A stretch of DNA of 64,000 nt from Asterias rubens (Eukaryota; Echinodermata; Asteroidea; Forcipulatida; Asteriidae), in NCBI RefSeq assembly GCF_902459465.1, contig NC_047066.1:1364001-1428000 (forward strand). Direction: 5' to 3'. How positions within the stretch are numbered: the first letter of the stretch is position 1; each line of letters starts with the position of its first letter. The position numbers and the translations under genes are program-made. Below, in pieces: positions 10,362 to 22,108 of the stretch. The notes beneath the pieces were generated by a model that ran no database searches, was not told the DNA's origin, and worked only from the letters and a program-made list of their open reading frames with translations.

Positions 10362-11065
10362 GAGTCAACTTTCATATGACACCATAAAGTCCGAAAATAA
10401 TTCTTGCTTGGGTGAGCACTGCTCACTTTTGTAAAGGGTATGAAAATTAGGTTGCGCATGATTTAGCCTTCCAATTTCTGAGAGGTAAGTCCTTTCGAGC
10501 TTACAAAATTCAATCCAAGATGTCGGCTACTTATTCTTCAGATCAATGGGTAACCTGAAGAATTTCCCTTTTTCTTTTTCTTTTTTTCAACAAACTGTGT
10601 ATTAATTTACAAAATCCCAGTCTGGTTATTTAGTAAATCAATGAGATGTTCGACTGATCTTACAATAACTGAAATGTTGGTTGAAGGTTTTTATTCAAAG
10701 TCACAGATGTAATTACAGCTTGTAACATGGAAATTGCAACATCCTGACTCCCATGAACACACGCTGAGTCTACCGGGGAAAGTTACACGGCTACACAAAA
10801 CAATGCAATTCCTGTTCACTAATGCATACAAATTTGGTTAAATAAACCTTAAAATTCACCCAGCAAACCCAAACTGATCACAATTGCTCATGAATTTATC
10901 ATATCCACCCTATTTGTAAGCTCAAAAGGACTTACCTCTCACAAAATTGGAAGGATAATTCCTGAGCAACACCTTTACAAAAGTGAGTAGTGCACCCAAG
11001 CATATTATTTTCGGACTTTTTTGTGTCATGAAAAAATGAGAGTTGAATTACAAACCTTTTCCCCA
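10362..11065. mobile_element. ~700-bp foldback element
   Basis: The left arm (about 10362-10520) is inverted at about 10905-11065. GTCCGAAAATAAT, TGAGCACTGCTCACTTTTGT and AGAGGTAAGTCCTTT all recur as reverse complements. In the lectin-3 segment the matching DNA runs straight from TGGAGTCAACTTTCA (39540s) to GAGCCAATTAACC, so the corresponding site lacks this element, apart from adjoining repeat sequence. Confidence 0.65.
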
Positions 11066-11119
11066 GAGTCATTTTTAATTTTTGGCAGCCATTTCAAAAG
11101 TGTGTAGTTTTTTAAGACA

Positions 11120-11280
11120 GTACCCTGTATGTTATATAGCATTGTACTCTGAGTAATATTAGCCATATGCGAAATCAAAATACACATTTTGTAATGCAAG
11201 CCTCAGGCATGTCTTGTTAAATCTCTGAAAGAGCCAATTAACCAACTCCATTAAAATTCAAACTAAGTTTAACAACATTA
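11120..11280 (+). repeat. dispersed ~150-bp repeat (copy 2 of 3)
   Basis: It aligns with the reverse complement of 6905-7035 and with 42785-42950 through TAATGCAAGCCT and AATTCAAACT. Confidence 0.5.
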
Positions 11281-11373
11281 AAGTTAGTATCCGAAAGCCC
11301 AAAACGGACACCATAAATTGATTGACTGCTTTTGCACCGTGTTATACAGTGTTGGTACAGTTTATTTTTCAAA

Positions 11374-11860
11374 TCTGGCGAGTAACTGTTACGGGTAACC
11401 CTGGCGAGTAGATCTTTCGGTTGACTCTGGCGAATAAACTGACGTGAGTGATTCTACTAGTAACTTTTGTGAGTTACTTGGGCGAGTAACTGTTGTGAGT
11501 GACTCTGGCGAATAATTGTTGTCTGTGACTCCGGCGAGTAACTGCTTTCATTGACTTTGGCGAGTCACTTTTGAGAGTGGCTTGATAGGATTCTACTAGT
11601 AACTTTTGTGAGTTACTCGGGGAATAACTGTTGTGAGTGATTCTGTTGGGTAACTGTTGTGAGTGACTCTGGCGAGTAACTGTTGTGAGTGTCTATAGCG
11701 AGTAACTAATAAGGGTTACTCTGGTGACTGTTGTCATTGACTTTGGCGAGTAACTTTTGTGAGTGGCTTTACTCTGGGGAGTAACTGTTGTGAGTTACCC
11801 TGTTGGGTGACTGTTGTGAGTGGCTCCGCTGAGTAATTCTTTTGAGTGACTTTGGCGAGG
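11374..11860 (-). repeat. 26-bp minisatellite downstream of lectin 2
   Basis: It is the same unit as at 5240-5636, reversed (plus-strand GGCGAGTAACTGTTGTGAGT). The units are more diverged than in array 1, with some shortened. It lies about 190 bp beyond the lectin stop. Confidence 0.8.
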
Positions 11861-12048
11861 TTGACCAATGCTATACGGCACGTGGAATGTGGGATGATTA
11901 ATTAATAATTCTGGCAGCTAGCTGAAATCAACTTCGTACAATTCTGAATTCAGCTATGTCGCCGACGAAAGCGATTTTTTGTTTATTTGTCTGGATGAAA
12001 TGTTATGGAGCCATGTTTGCTTTCATCGGCTTTCTTCGCCTGTACTCA

Positions 12049-12543
12049 CTAACAACACATGACACCAATCGGCATCTTGCAGACATGTGAATGGGGCTCG
12101 GAGCAGGGGCGATCATTCAAACCCGTCTGATGCTCCGATCGAAACCAGATTTCACCGCAATCTTCCCCACCGTAATCATTCGGTTGTCCAGGAATCCATT
12201 CCTCGTAGTCGAACGCTGTGCCGTCAGTCCAGCTGAAAGTGCCTTCATTGGACTGGTCAGAACACCCAATCCACACTGTTTTGCCCAACGCAGAGATGAA
12301 TGAAGATTCCAAATACTGGATCAGGAAATCCACTTCGTCGGAGCTGTGCACGGATGCAAGATGGCCCTGTCCGCTCATGGTAAAGAACTGCCGACAGTGG
12401 TTTTCGGCATCGGTCCACGACATTTCATGACCCATGAAACGGTAGCAGTTGTTACGATATTCAGTCCATAGCGGTGGACATCCAGCCCTGGTCAGCCCAA
12501 TCACAGCCATGACCATCACCGTAACTCGGAGAAAGAGAGCCAT
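12049..12543 (-). CDS. secreted C-type lectin 2 (QPN type), intronless
   Basis: This encodes a 164-residue paralogue of lectin 1. The signal peptide and residues 1-50 are almost identical (one V to M change at 12). The start is the ATG at 12541-12543, matching both paralogues. Core cysteines are kept. The sugar motif is QPN at 120-122 instead of EPN, and WND is LND at 142-144. WIGL has become WIGC, adding an unpaired cysteine at 94. The C-terminus ends in two adjacent cysteines (VMCC). QPN is neither the standard mannose (EPN) nor galactose (QPD) motif, so specificity cannot be predicted safely, and loss of the WND tryptophan may weaken calcium binding. The reading frame is intact. Its upstream region has lost the E-box and gained a MITE. 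Confidence 0.88.
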   Translation of the reverse strand: MALFLRVTVMVMAVIGLTRAGCPPLWTEYRNNCYRFMGHEMSWTDAENHCRQFFTMSGQGHLASVHSSDEVDFLIQYLESSFISALGKTVWIGCSDQSNEGTFSWTDGTAFDYEEWIPGQPNDYGGEDCGEIWFRSEHQTGLNDRPCSEPHSHVCKMPIGVMCC

Positions 12544-12707
12544 ACTGGTTTTAGTTATCAGCCGTTTTGCAGGAGCACAATATGACGCGAAAATAATTGA
12601 CGCGTAGGTTTTAACAGTTTTCAGGACTGAGCGCACTGTCTGATCGACAGATCAATGACACGCCCACAACAAATTTCTCGGCTGAGCCGTTGAAACCAAA
12701 ATACAAT
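12544..12707 (-). promoter_or_regulatory. lectin 2 proximal upstream region, E-box deleted
   Basis: The conserved block GGACTGAGCGCACTGTCTGA and the leader next to the ATG are present. About 90 bp found in lectin 3 (41003-41093 there, including CACGTG) are missing after CCCACAACAAAT at about 12673. Confidence 0.6.
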
Positions 12708-13201
12708 TTAAAGGGATGCTGCAGTGAATTAAAATAAAACAGTTAATTTTGCTGTCATTTATTTCTGATAATATATGTATTGAACATCAATAAAATGTTG
12801 TTTGTTTTTTCCCCGACATATCTCACTGGCGTAATTAGCGAACAAGTCATGCCCCCCCCCTTGTGGATTGTTACCGCCCCCCTACCATCGACATCACGTC
12901 GGGAATTCAAACATATCGTCGGCAAAAAGAGTCTGGTTCCTAACTACACGCGCCTAGGTAACAGGCCACACAATGCACACGTCTCTATATGCACACAGCC
13001 AGGGGACCCGACGGCTCGGGTTCCCGACATGACGTCACATGAAGGCTCCCTTTTAGGGGCGGGGTGGGTTCCCCTAATCTCTTGAAAACCACTTTTAAAA
13101 TACTTGCGCATTAAATAAAAAAAATAAAAAAATATTTTAGGTTTAAAAAGTCATGTTTAATCGTTAAAAGTTTTTAAAAAACCATTGCAGCCACCCTTTA
13201 A
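12708..13201. mobile_element. 494-bp TTAA MITE inserted in the lectin 2 upstream region
   Basis: TTAAAGGGATGCTGCAGTG at the left matches the reverse complement of the right end (TTAAAGGGTGGCTGCAATG). TTAA stands at both edges. Lectin 3 at the same place reads straight through a single TTAA (near 41127), so it is the empty site. A C-tract lies at 12849-12858. Confidence 0.7.
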
Positions 13202-13585
13202 TGTCAGTCTGTGCTTTGACATTCCTCGTTTCGCTTAACACAAAGTTGCATGCTTGTAAATACTGTTTTTGATGTACTTTGTCATTGGACTTTTTCGGAG
13301 TAGTTCTACTAGGCTTTCGTGCTGTGTATTATACGGACCTTTGTTAATTAACGTTCTGCGTATACGGCTCTTGAATAACCTATGTGACATTTTTGGTGTG
13401 GAATACAATTAATATCAACTCCCCACTCCAAAAACCGGTTTACAGGCCTGTCAACATGTAAACACATTTTCCTAACAAAAACCTTAAAATTATCCCACAC
13501 AATAAAAGGTCACATTGTATTTGAGATGACGCCAAAATGCAAGGTTAATAAAAGCATGATCACACAACACGGAAGTCTGGTAAGA
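13202..13585 (-). promoter_or_regulatory. lectin 2 distal upstream homology block
   Basis: It is collinear with 41129-41510 and with the orphan regions at ~9680-10000 and ~37985-38310. No specific elements could be assigned. Confidence 0.45.
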
Positions 13586-13587
13586 AC

Positions 13588-13910
13588 TACACTGAAAACA
13601 TCTAGTAGTCAATTTGGAGAAAAAATTAGTCAACTACGCAATAAAAATCAGTCTTTCCATTCATGACTAGTTTTTCAATCCGAACTAAAAATAGGAAACA
13701 TTTTTACTAATTGAGCTAATGAAATTACTAATCAATATTTTTTAAAGACTAATACGAATTTGTTATTTCTAATTTTGCCCGTAGATTAATTGATACAGAG
13801 TACTGTTTGACTAATTTGTTTCTCTCCAAAATATGAAATGACAAGTCTGACATAGCAATGACAAATTGGTCGACTAATGTGTGAGAAAAATACTAATTGA
13901 ATTGGCTCCG
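13588..13910. mobile_element. ACTAAT/ATTAGT word-rich element
   Basis: It starts at CACTGAAAAC, where the lectin-segment homology breaks off. ACTAATT, TTAGTC and GACTAAT recur many times in both orientations. The right end is not defined, and the type is inferred from similarity in style to the TTGGGCAA element. Confidence 0.35.
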
Positions 13911-14479
13911 AAGGTGAGGCACAATACAAACGCCTGATACAGAACTTACTCGTACAACGTTCGGTCGAGTGCCACCGCCCCTTCCTCCCTATCAAGAGGT
14001 TGTGAATTATTGTGTATTCTGAATTTCTGAATTATTAAATTTAATTCAAGAATAAATTCCTGTTTCAACTTTTGGAAAACATGGGCGCCGCTTGTAACCT
14101 TGGAGGTAGTCTGTAAACAGTGTTGTCATTAATCAGCACGGTGAGTACGATTAACAGAACAGCCAGAACACAATCCCACCCCCCGGTCAGGCCGGTTTCG
14201 CGCCGATATTGTTTAGTGCGCGATGGTCGCGCAGCATTGCAATTCAGCACAGTTATTTACACTGTTCAAAAACCATTATCGCAAAATAGCGTGTAATTTT
14301 CACTGTCGCGCAAATATCGCCCGCGCGATTCGTAACTTTCCCTCTCGTCTGCATGCAGCATGCAGCAACAAGAACGTCAGGTTATTAGTCCGTGTCAACG
14401 TGTGCTGTTGGTGGGTGGTGGAATATGAAATAAGGTAATTAATTTATTTTATTCTGTTGTAATTATTCAGAAATATAAT

Positions 14480-14808
14480 ATCGGTCAACGTTAGGGATTG
14501 GTGGTGGCTTTTTGCAGTTGGTCAACTTTAGGGATCGGTGATGGCTTTTTGCAATCGGTCAACTTCAGGGATCGGTGATGGCTTTTTGCATGCGGTCAAC
14601 TTTAGTGATCGGTGGTGTCTTTTTGCAATCGGTCAACTTTAGTGATCGGTGGTGGCTTTTTGCAATCGGTCAACTTTAGGGATCGGTGGTGGCTTTTTGC
14701 AATCGGTCAACTTAAGGGATCGGAGGTGGCTTTTTGCAATCAGTCAACTTTAGGGATCGGTGGTGGCTTTTTTGCAATGAGTCAACTTTTGCAACCGGTG
14801 ATGGGATT
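14480..14808 (+). repeat. 37-bp tandem repeat, left end of the giant palindrome
   Basis: About nine units of GGTCAACTTTAGGGATCGGT followed by GGTGGCTTTTTGCAATC. The same repeat stands reversed at 20506-21100. Confidence 0.85.
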
Positions 14809-15204
14809 TTGGGATATCCGAACATTATGACCACACAAAAACCGTTTTGATGGGAAAACACATATTATGTGGATCATGAATGTGATGGACAAATACAGAC
14901 CGGGACGCACTCAACACGTTTTATAAAAGGCTAGGTAAAGTATTATACAAATGTTTCCTTGTAATAAACGGAGAGGCACGTATTAATTGAATCCAAAGCG
15001 AAAAACGTACTATATAAAGTTCTTAATTTAGGGGGGGGTGTATAAAGTATAAAGATAAAAGAGTTAAATCTTATATAAAATTGAAGCTTGAAAATAAGCT
15101 TTACTCTAAACGTAATTTTGTTTTAAATTATTAATCAATTAACCTTGTGATCTTCATTTGCATATTTAATTAGTAAATCTTAGTAACGCGCCATATCTCA
15201 AGAA

Positions 15205-15780
15205 GTATACTTCCGGGTCAACCGGAAGTTGGCCCATTTTTTGTTTCAGTTATACTACACAATCAATCTTCATTTTTTGTTTCAGTTATAGACTCCTTTT
15301 AAATTTTTACTTTGGAAAACCGTGACCCCATGTTGACCTCTATTTTCGGGTCAACCCGAATTGGGACCAGATCTCAAGACCTATACAACCTATTTCAAAC
15401 TTGTTCCAGTTACCGCGACCCCATGTTGACCTCTACATCCGGGTCAACCGGAAGTGGGACCATATCTCAAGAACTATACAACCGATTTTCAAACTTTTTT
15501 TCAGTTGCACACTCCCTTGTGTTAAATATTAACTTTGAAAAATGTGTCCCCTTGTTGACCTCTACTTCAGGGTCAACCGGAAGTGGGACCATACCTCAAG
15601 AACTACACCACTAATTTTTAAACCCTTTTTTACTTAGAGACTCTTTGAGCATTAAGGATTAACCTTAACAAAATTTGGCCCCCGTATTGACCTAGCTCTA
15701 CTTCCAGGTCAACCGGAAGTGGGACAATATCCCAAGAACTTTACAACCTATGTTCAAACCTTTTTTCAGTTATAGCCTAA
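15205..15780 (+). repeat. imperfect ~90-135-bp repeats around CAACCGGAAGT
   Basis: Five modules (near 15215, 15350, 15441, 15573, 15704) carry TTGACCTCTA, GGGTCAACCGGAAGTGGGAC, ATCTCAAGAACT and ACAACC in the same order. Confidence 0.7.
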
Positions 15781-18688
15781 CAAACAATACAGTTTCGATA
15801 CGGTGCCGTTAATTATGATGATGATATTGAGCCAGAATTGGGCCAGTACTGGCCTTCTTACGGTCAAGCGTCATGTCCTTGCTAGTAAAGTGCCCACACT
15901 GGGCCAATGTCGGTTTTAATGAGGCAAACTATTTTAGTTAGGACGGAGGTTTGCCTGTCTTGGCCAATATTGGTTTTGTGCGGCACACCGTTTCGGCAAA
16001 ATGATGAACCTTTAATGGGCCAATGCTGGTTTTGTAGCGGTGCACCATTTTGGGAAAGTGGTACAAAACCTGCAGTGGTCCAATACTGGTTTTATGGCAC
16101 ACCATTTGAGAAAACAGGCAGAAAACCTCTCATTGAGCCAATACTGGTTTTGTAGCTGCACACCATTTTTGTCAAAATGGTGTCATATAGAAAACATTTT
16201 CGGGGCCAATCATGCCAATACTGGCTTTGGCAAAACGGTAAAGAAATATGTTCTAATTACTAAACCGACTTGAAAATTACAAAGGAATTAGCCCATGCAA
16301 GTTATTGAGTTGGGGTGGATTTCACAAAGAGTTAAGACTAGTCTTATCCCGAGTTAGGAAGAGTTAATCGTCCTTACTTAGGACTAGCCATACGTTTCTT
16401 ATATCTCCAAGGACTATGTCCTAAGTTAGGACTAGGCCTAACCATCTGTGAAATCGACCCCTGATGGTACCGGCATTTTGAGAAACCGAATACTATTAAT
16501 AAAACAACAATCTAAAATGTATACCTCCTTTATTATTTTATTGGTTTTTACATAGCATTTTTAATTTGATTTATTCATTGCTGCTGTTTTTTTTATTTTT
16601 TATGTTTTGTGTTTATCATGGACAACTGCACTTTATTGTAATGAACTTTTTTTATTGCAAAGTAATTTCATTTAAATTTAATATATTTGATATATTTTTT
16701 GCATTTTTATTTTATTAATAAAAACTTACGAGTTAAAATGCTGGTTGAATTTTCGTCTGATAATGAAAGTTTTTCTTTCTGTCATCTGTCTACTGGTTTG
16801 TACAACCTATTTCAATACAACCTATTTCAAACTTGTTCCAGTTTCCGCGACCCCATGTTGACCTCTACATCCGGGTCAACCGGAAGTGGGACCATATCTC
16901 AAGAACTATACAACCGATTTTCAAACTTTTTTTTTTAGTTGCACACTCCTTTGTGTTAAATATTAACTTTGAAAAATGTGTCCCCTTGTTGACCTCTAAT
17001 TCAGGGTCAACCGGAAGTGGGACCATACCTCAAGAACTACACCACTAATTTTTAAACCCTTTTTTACTTAGAGACTCTTTGAGCATTAAGGATTAACCTT
17101 AACAAAATTTGGCCCCCATATTGACCTAGCTCTACTTCCAGGTCACCCAGAAGTGGGACAATATCCCAAGAACTTCACAACCTATGTTCAAACCTTTTTT
17201 CAGTTATATAGCCTAACAAACAGTACTGTATCGGGCCAATGGTGGCATGTACCGGCGTCGAGTTTCGATACGGTGCCGTTAAATATGATGATGATATTGA
17301 GCCAGAATTGGGCCAGTGCTGGCCTTCTTACGGTCAAGCGTCATGCTCTTGCTAGTAAAGTGCCCACACTGGGCCAATTTCGGTTTTATAGAGGCAAACT
17401 ATTTTAGTTAGGACGCAGGTTTGCCTGTCTTGGCCAATATTGGTTTTGTGCGGCACACCGTTTCGGCAAAATGATGAACCTTTAATGGGCCAATGCTGGT
17501 TTTGTAGCGGTGCACCATTTTGGGAAAGTGGTAGAAAACCTGCAGTGGTCCAATACTGGTTTTGTGGCACACCATTTGAGAAAAAAGGCAGAAAACCTCT
17601 CAGCTGGTTTTGTAGCTGCACACCATTTTTGTCAAAATGGTGTCATATAGAAAACCTTTTCGGGGCCAATCATGCCAATACTGGCTTTGGCAAAACGGTA
17701 AAGAAATATGTTCTAAACTACTGGTTTGTAAAAATAAATAAAACAACATTCTAAAATGTATACCTCCTTTATTATTTTATTGGTTTTTAATAGCATTTTT
17801 AATTTGATTTAATCATTGCTGCTGTTTTTTTTTATTTTTTATGTTTTGTGTTTATCATGGACAACTGCACTTTATTGTAATGAACTTTTTTATTGCAAAG
17901 TTATTTCATTTAAATTTAATATATTTGATATACTTTTTGCATTTTTATTTTATTAATAAAAACTTACGAGTTAAAATGCTGGTTGAATTTTCGTCTGATA
18001 ATGAAAGTTTTTCTTTCTGTCATCTGTCTACTGGTTTGTACAACCTATTTCAATACAGCCTATTTCAAACTTGTTCCAGTTTCCGCGACCCCATGTTGAC
18101 CTCTACATCCGGGTCAACCGGAAGTGGGACCATATCTCAAGAACTATACAACCGATTTTCAAACTTTTTTTTTTAGTTGCACACTCCTTTGTGTTAAATA
18201 TTAACTTTGAAAAATGTGTCCCCTTGTTGACCTCTAATTCAGGGTCAACCGGAAGTGGGACCATACCTCAAGAACTACACCACTAATTGTTAAACCCTTT
18301 TTTACTTTGAGACTCTTTGAGCATTAAGGATTAACCTTAACAAAATTTGGCCCCAATATTGACCTAGCTCTACTTCCAGGTCACCCAGAAGTGGGACAAT
18401 ATCACAAGAACTTCACAACCTATGTTCAAACCTTTTTTCAGTTATATAGCCTAACAAACAGTACTGTATCGGGCCAATGGTGGCATGTACCGGCGTCGAG
18501 TTTCGATACGGTGCCGTTAAATATGATGATGATATTGAGCCAGAATTGGGCCAGTGCTGGCCTTCTTACGGTCAAGCGTCATGCTCTTGCTAGTAAAGTG
18601 CCCACACTGGGCCAATGTCGGTTTTATAGAGGCAAACTATTTTAGTTAGGACGCAGGTTTGCCTGTCTTGGCCAATATTGGTTTTGTG
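15312..18688 (+). repeat. direct triplication inside the left arm
   Basis: The stretch from the CAACCGGAAGT modules through the GGCCAATACTGGTTTTG modules occurs three times head to tail. Its marker GAGCCAGAATTGGGCCAGT begins near 15829, 17299 and 18537. The second spacing is 1238 bp. The first is 1470 bp because a MITE (16312-16461) and other DNA are present only there. Copies 2 and 3 are nearly identical, which indicates a recent duplication. Confidence 0.8.
16312..16461. mobile_element. 150-bp MITE with GATTTCACA-type termini
   Basis: The left end GGGGTGGATTTCACAAAGAG and the right end (reverse complement GGGGTCGATTTCACAGATGG) form the inverted repeat. The interior repeats ACTAGTC, CCTAAC and TTAGGACTAG. 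It is absent from the two sister copies of the surrounding unit. Confidence 0.7.
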
Positions 18689-18870
18689 CAAAAATGGTGT
18701 GCAGCTACAAAACCAGTTGAGAGGTTTTCTGCCTTTTTTCTCAAATGGTGTGCCACAAAACCAGTATTGGACCACTGCAGGTTTTCTACCACTTTCCCAA
18801 AATGGTGCACCGCTACAAAACCAGCATTGGCCCATTAAAGGTTCATCATTTTGCCGAAACGGTGTGCCGC
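18689..18870. repeat. asymmetric centre of the giant palindrome
   Basis: These 182 bp continue the right arm as a reversed copy of the module at ~17463-17640. The left arm stops at 18688, so the centre is a deletion or switch point rather than a simple loop. Confidence 0.6.
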
Positions 18871-20505
18871 ACAAAACCAATATTGGCCAAGACAGGCAAA
18901 CCTGCGTCCTAACTAAAATAGTTTGCCTCTATAAAACCGACATTGGCCCAGTGTGGGCACTTTACTAGCAAGAGCATGACGCTTGACCGTAAGAAGGCCA
19001 GCACTGGCCCAATTCTGGCTCAATATCATCATCATATTTAACGGCACCGTATCGAAACTCGACGCCGGTACATGCCACCATTGGCCCGATACAGTACTGT
19101 TTGTTAGGCTATATAACTGAAAAAAGGTTTGAACATAGGTTGTGAAGTTCTTGTGATATTGTCCCACTTCTGGGTGACCTGGAAGTAGAGCTAGGTCAAT
19201 ATGGGGGCCAAATTTTGTTAAGGTTAATCCTTAATGCTCAAAGAGTCTCTAAGTAAAAAAGGGTTCAAAAATTAGTGGTGTAGTTCTTGAGGTATGGTCC
19301 CACTTCCGGTTGACCCTGAAGTAGAGGTCAACAAGGGGACACATTTTTCAAAGTTAATATTTAACACAAGGAGTGTGCAACTGAAAACAAAAGTTTGAAA
19401 ATCGGTTGTATAGTTCTTGAGATATGGTCCCACTTCCGGTTGACCCGGATGTAGAGGTCAACATGGGGTCGCGGAAACTGGAACAAGTTTGAAATAGGTT
19501 GTATAGGTCTTGAGATCTGGTCCCAATTCAGGTTGACCCGAAAATAGAGGTCAACATGGGGTCACGGTTTTCCAAAGTAAAAATTTAAAAGGAGTCTATA
19601 ACTGAAACAAAAAATGAAGATTGATTGTGTAGTATAACTGAAACAAAAAATGGGCCAACTTCCGGTTGACCCGGAAGTATACTTCTTGAGATTTACTAAT
19701 TAAATATGCAAATGAAGATCACAAGGTTAATTGATTAATAATTTAAAACAAAATTACGTTTAGAGTAAAGCTTATTTTCAAGCTTCAATTTTATATAAGA
19801 TTTAACTATTTTATCTTTATACTTTATACACCCCCCCCCCCCCTAAATTAAGAACTTTATATAGTACGTTTTTCGCTTTGGATTCAATTAATACGTGCCT
19901 CTCTGTTTATTACAAGGAAATATTTGTATAATACTTTACCTAGCCTTTTATAAAACGTGTTGAGTGCGTCCCGGTCTGTGTTTGTCCATCACATTCATGA
20001 TGCACATATGTGTTTTCCATCAAAACGGTTTTTGTGTGGTCATAATGTTCTCACCTCCGGGTCTGTTTACACAGGGCTACTTGTATGATTTCAGATTTCC
20101 CCTTACACACAAAACTATCGGTAGAGACTCTTGTTCAAAAACATTTCCCTTCACTGAATATAAATATTTGTACTTCCCCGGCATACACCATTTCCGGAAG
20201 ACGACAACCAATTGTGGGACATAGATAACCCTTCCACACCCTCTCCTACCCATTTGTTATTATTATTATTAACTTTTTAGAAAGAGCTGATTAATTTGAT
20301 GTTTTTTGCGTTCCCCCTTACATAGTTATAAAATGGTACTCTTCTAAAAATGTTTGGCAAGTCAGTCAACCCACTGGTGAGTGTAATTTATTCCTCCATG
20401 GTGGTGAAACCTAGAAAATAACGACAAATAATATCCACAATCTACACAATAATAGGTTTTGAAGTAGGCCTGCACCGACCGGACGCAAAATTCGGATATT
20501 CCAAA

Positions 20506-21100
20506 ATCCCATCACCGGTTGCAAAAGTTGACCGATTGCAAAAAGCCACCACCGATCCCTAAAGTTGACTGATTGCAAAAAGCCACCTCCGATCCCTTAA
20601 GTTGACCGATTGCAAAAAGCCATCACCGATCCCTAAAGTTGACCGATTGCAAAAAGCCACCACCGATCACTAAAGTTGACCGATTGCAAAAAGCCACCAC
20701 CGATCACTAAAGTTGACCGCATGCAAAAAGTCATCACCGATCCCTGAAGTTGACCGATTGCAAAAAGCCATCACTGATCCCTAAAGTTGACCAACTGCAA
20801 AAAGCCACCACCGATCCCTAACGTTGACCGATTGCAAAAAGCCACCACCGATCACTAAAGTTGACCGATTGCAAAAAGCTACCACCGATCACTAAAGTTG
20901 ATTGCAAAAAGCCATCAACGGTCGTGAATATGCATGACCGATTGCTATACCATCACCGATCATGAATATGCATGACCGATCGCTAAAATGGACCACCGGT
21001 CGTGTTTTATCACCGCTCGCTAAAGTTGATCACCGATTCGCATAGGACCACCACCGATGACACATTTGATCACTGGTTGCAAAAGACCATCACTGATTAT
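20506..21100 (-). repeat. 37-bp tandem repeat, right end of the giant palindrome
   Basis: About eleven good units of GCAAAAAGCCACCACCGATC type, then several decayed units containing ATGCATGACCGAT. The array is longer than its left partner. Confidence 0.8.
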
Positions 21101-21960
21101 TAAATGCCTCTATGGCGTTCCATAGTAGAGGACTTGCCTGGCTGAGAATGAACAAACGTTAACTTACATAAGCAACATTTTTAGTTTCCCTTTTCAAATT
21201 TCAATCTCAACTCAAAAAAGTTTCATGAACTAACGTACTGCGGAGGACATGTATGTTGTACTGCTGTACGTAGTATAAAACTGCTATTGCTTCACTACTT
21301 TTAAGTAAATACACCACCATACACGAGCAACCGGTTTCTGTTGAGCCAGTCACCAGTGCAGTGACGGCAAGTTATGAGCAATTCAGAAATTAGCTGTGCG
21401 TGAGTCACAAACAACTTAAACAAAAAAACAATTTTATTTGCGTGATTTATAGTCGCCAAGTTTTTGGGAAAAAGGTGAAAATCACAAAGGGCAAAGCGAT
21501 GTTTTCAGGAGAGTCGCGTATTAAATAGTAAATACCAGTACTGCTGCTGGTACATACGCTGTACATGCTAAAATAATGTTTGTATCCTGAGGCAAAAGTT
21601 ATTTTTGTGACATAGTTTTCCTCATTTCTCAAAAACTACAGCACCACAGCAAGTGTTTTAAGGGAAGCTTTCTACCACCATTATCTTAAAACTGTGTAAG
21701 TTTAATTTTAAATGTAAATCTTTGGACATTGCGTTTTGGGTCGTACAAAAAGTACCCAAACACTTTAAACATGGACTATAACGGATTATTGATATAGCCA
21801 ATATTACTATTTTTGTACAAGAAATGTAAAATAAGGACTGATATTTTAGTAGTATTCAATAAAACCTTTTCCTTTATGCAAAAAAAAACACAAATTCGCG
21901 CGGCGTACTCCGACCCAGAAAACTCAGTTTCGGCAAAAGCCGGTGACCCACGAACCATTC
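21101..21960. other. intergenic, nothing recognised
   Basis: There are only short frames without domains. A short hairpin lies near 21109-21133 (CCTCTATGG/CCATAGTAGAGG). Confidence 0.3.
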
Positions 21961-21968
21961 ATACACAG

Positions 21969-21984
21969 TGTGTGACGTCACACC
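21969..21984 (+). promoter_or_regulatory. CRE palindrome upstream of the P2X7-like frame
   Basis: TGTGTGACGTCACACC contains a full CRE (TGACGTCA at 21973-21980) about 130 bp before the ATG at 22109. A promoter role is inferred from position. Confidence 0.35.
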
Positions 21985-22108
21985 ACGTACCGAAGCTCTG
22001 TACACAGTGTGTCAGGTCGATCGTGTGCGTGCATTTTACATGTACATTGAATGTGGAATAACATCGGACACTATAGGCTGCATTTTTTTGACACAAAAAA
22101 CAGCGAAA

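Larger units (their letters stand above)
14480..21100. repeat. ~6.6-kb imperfect palindrome (giant foldback)
   Basis: The left arm from 14480 is found reversed in the right arm 18871-21100. Landmarks in both arms are the 37-bp arrays, TTTTATAAAAGGCTAGGTAA, GCTTTACTCTAAACGTAATT, CCGGGTCAACCGGAAGT and GGCCAATATTGGTTTTGTGC. The right arm has a ~440-bp insertion at about 20046-20490. No transposase frame exists; every ORF here is a shadow of a repeat, and the arms yield mirrored ORF pairs. Confidence 0.8.

Noticed and set aside
14612-19167. Mirrored families of 70-110-codon frames (for example 18590-18880 minus and 18678-18968 plus)
   Set aside because: Products of the palindrome and its direct repeats; no domain.
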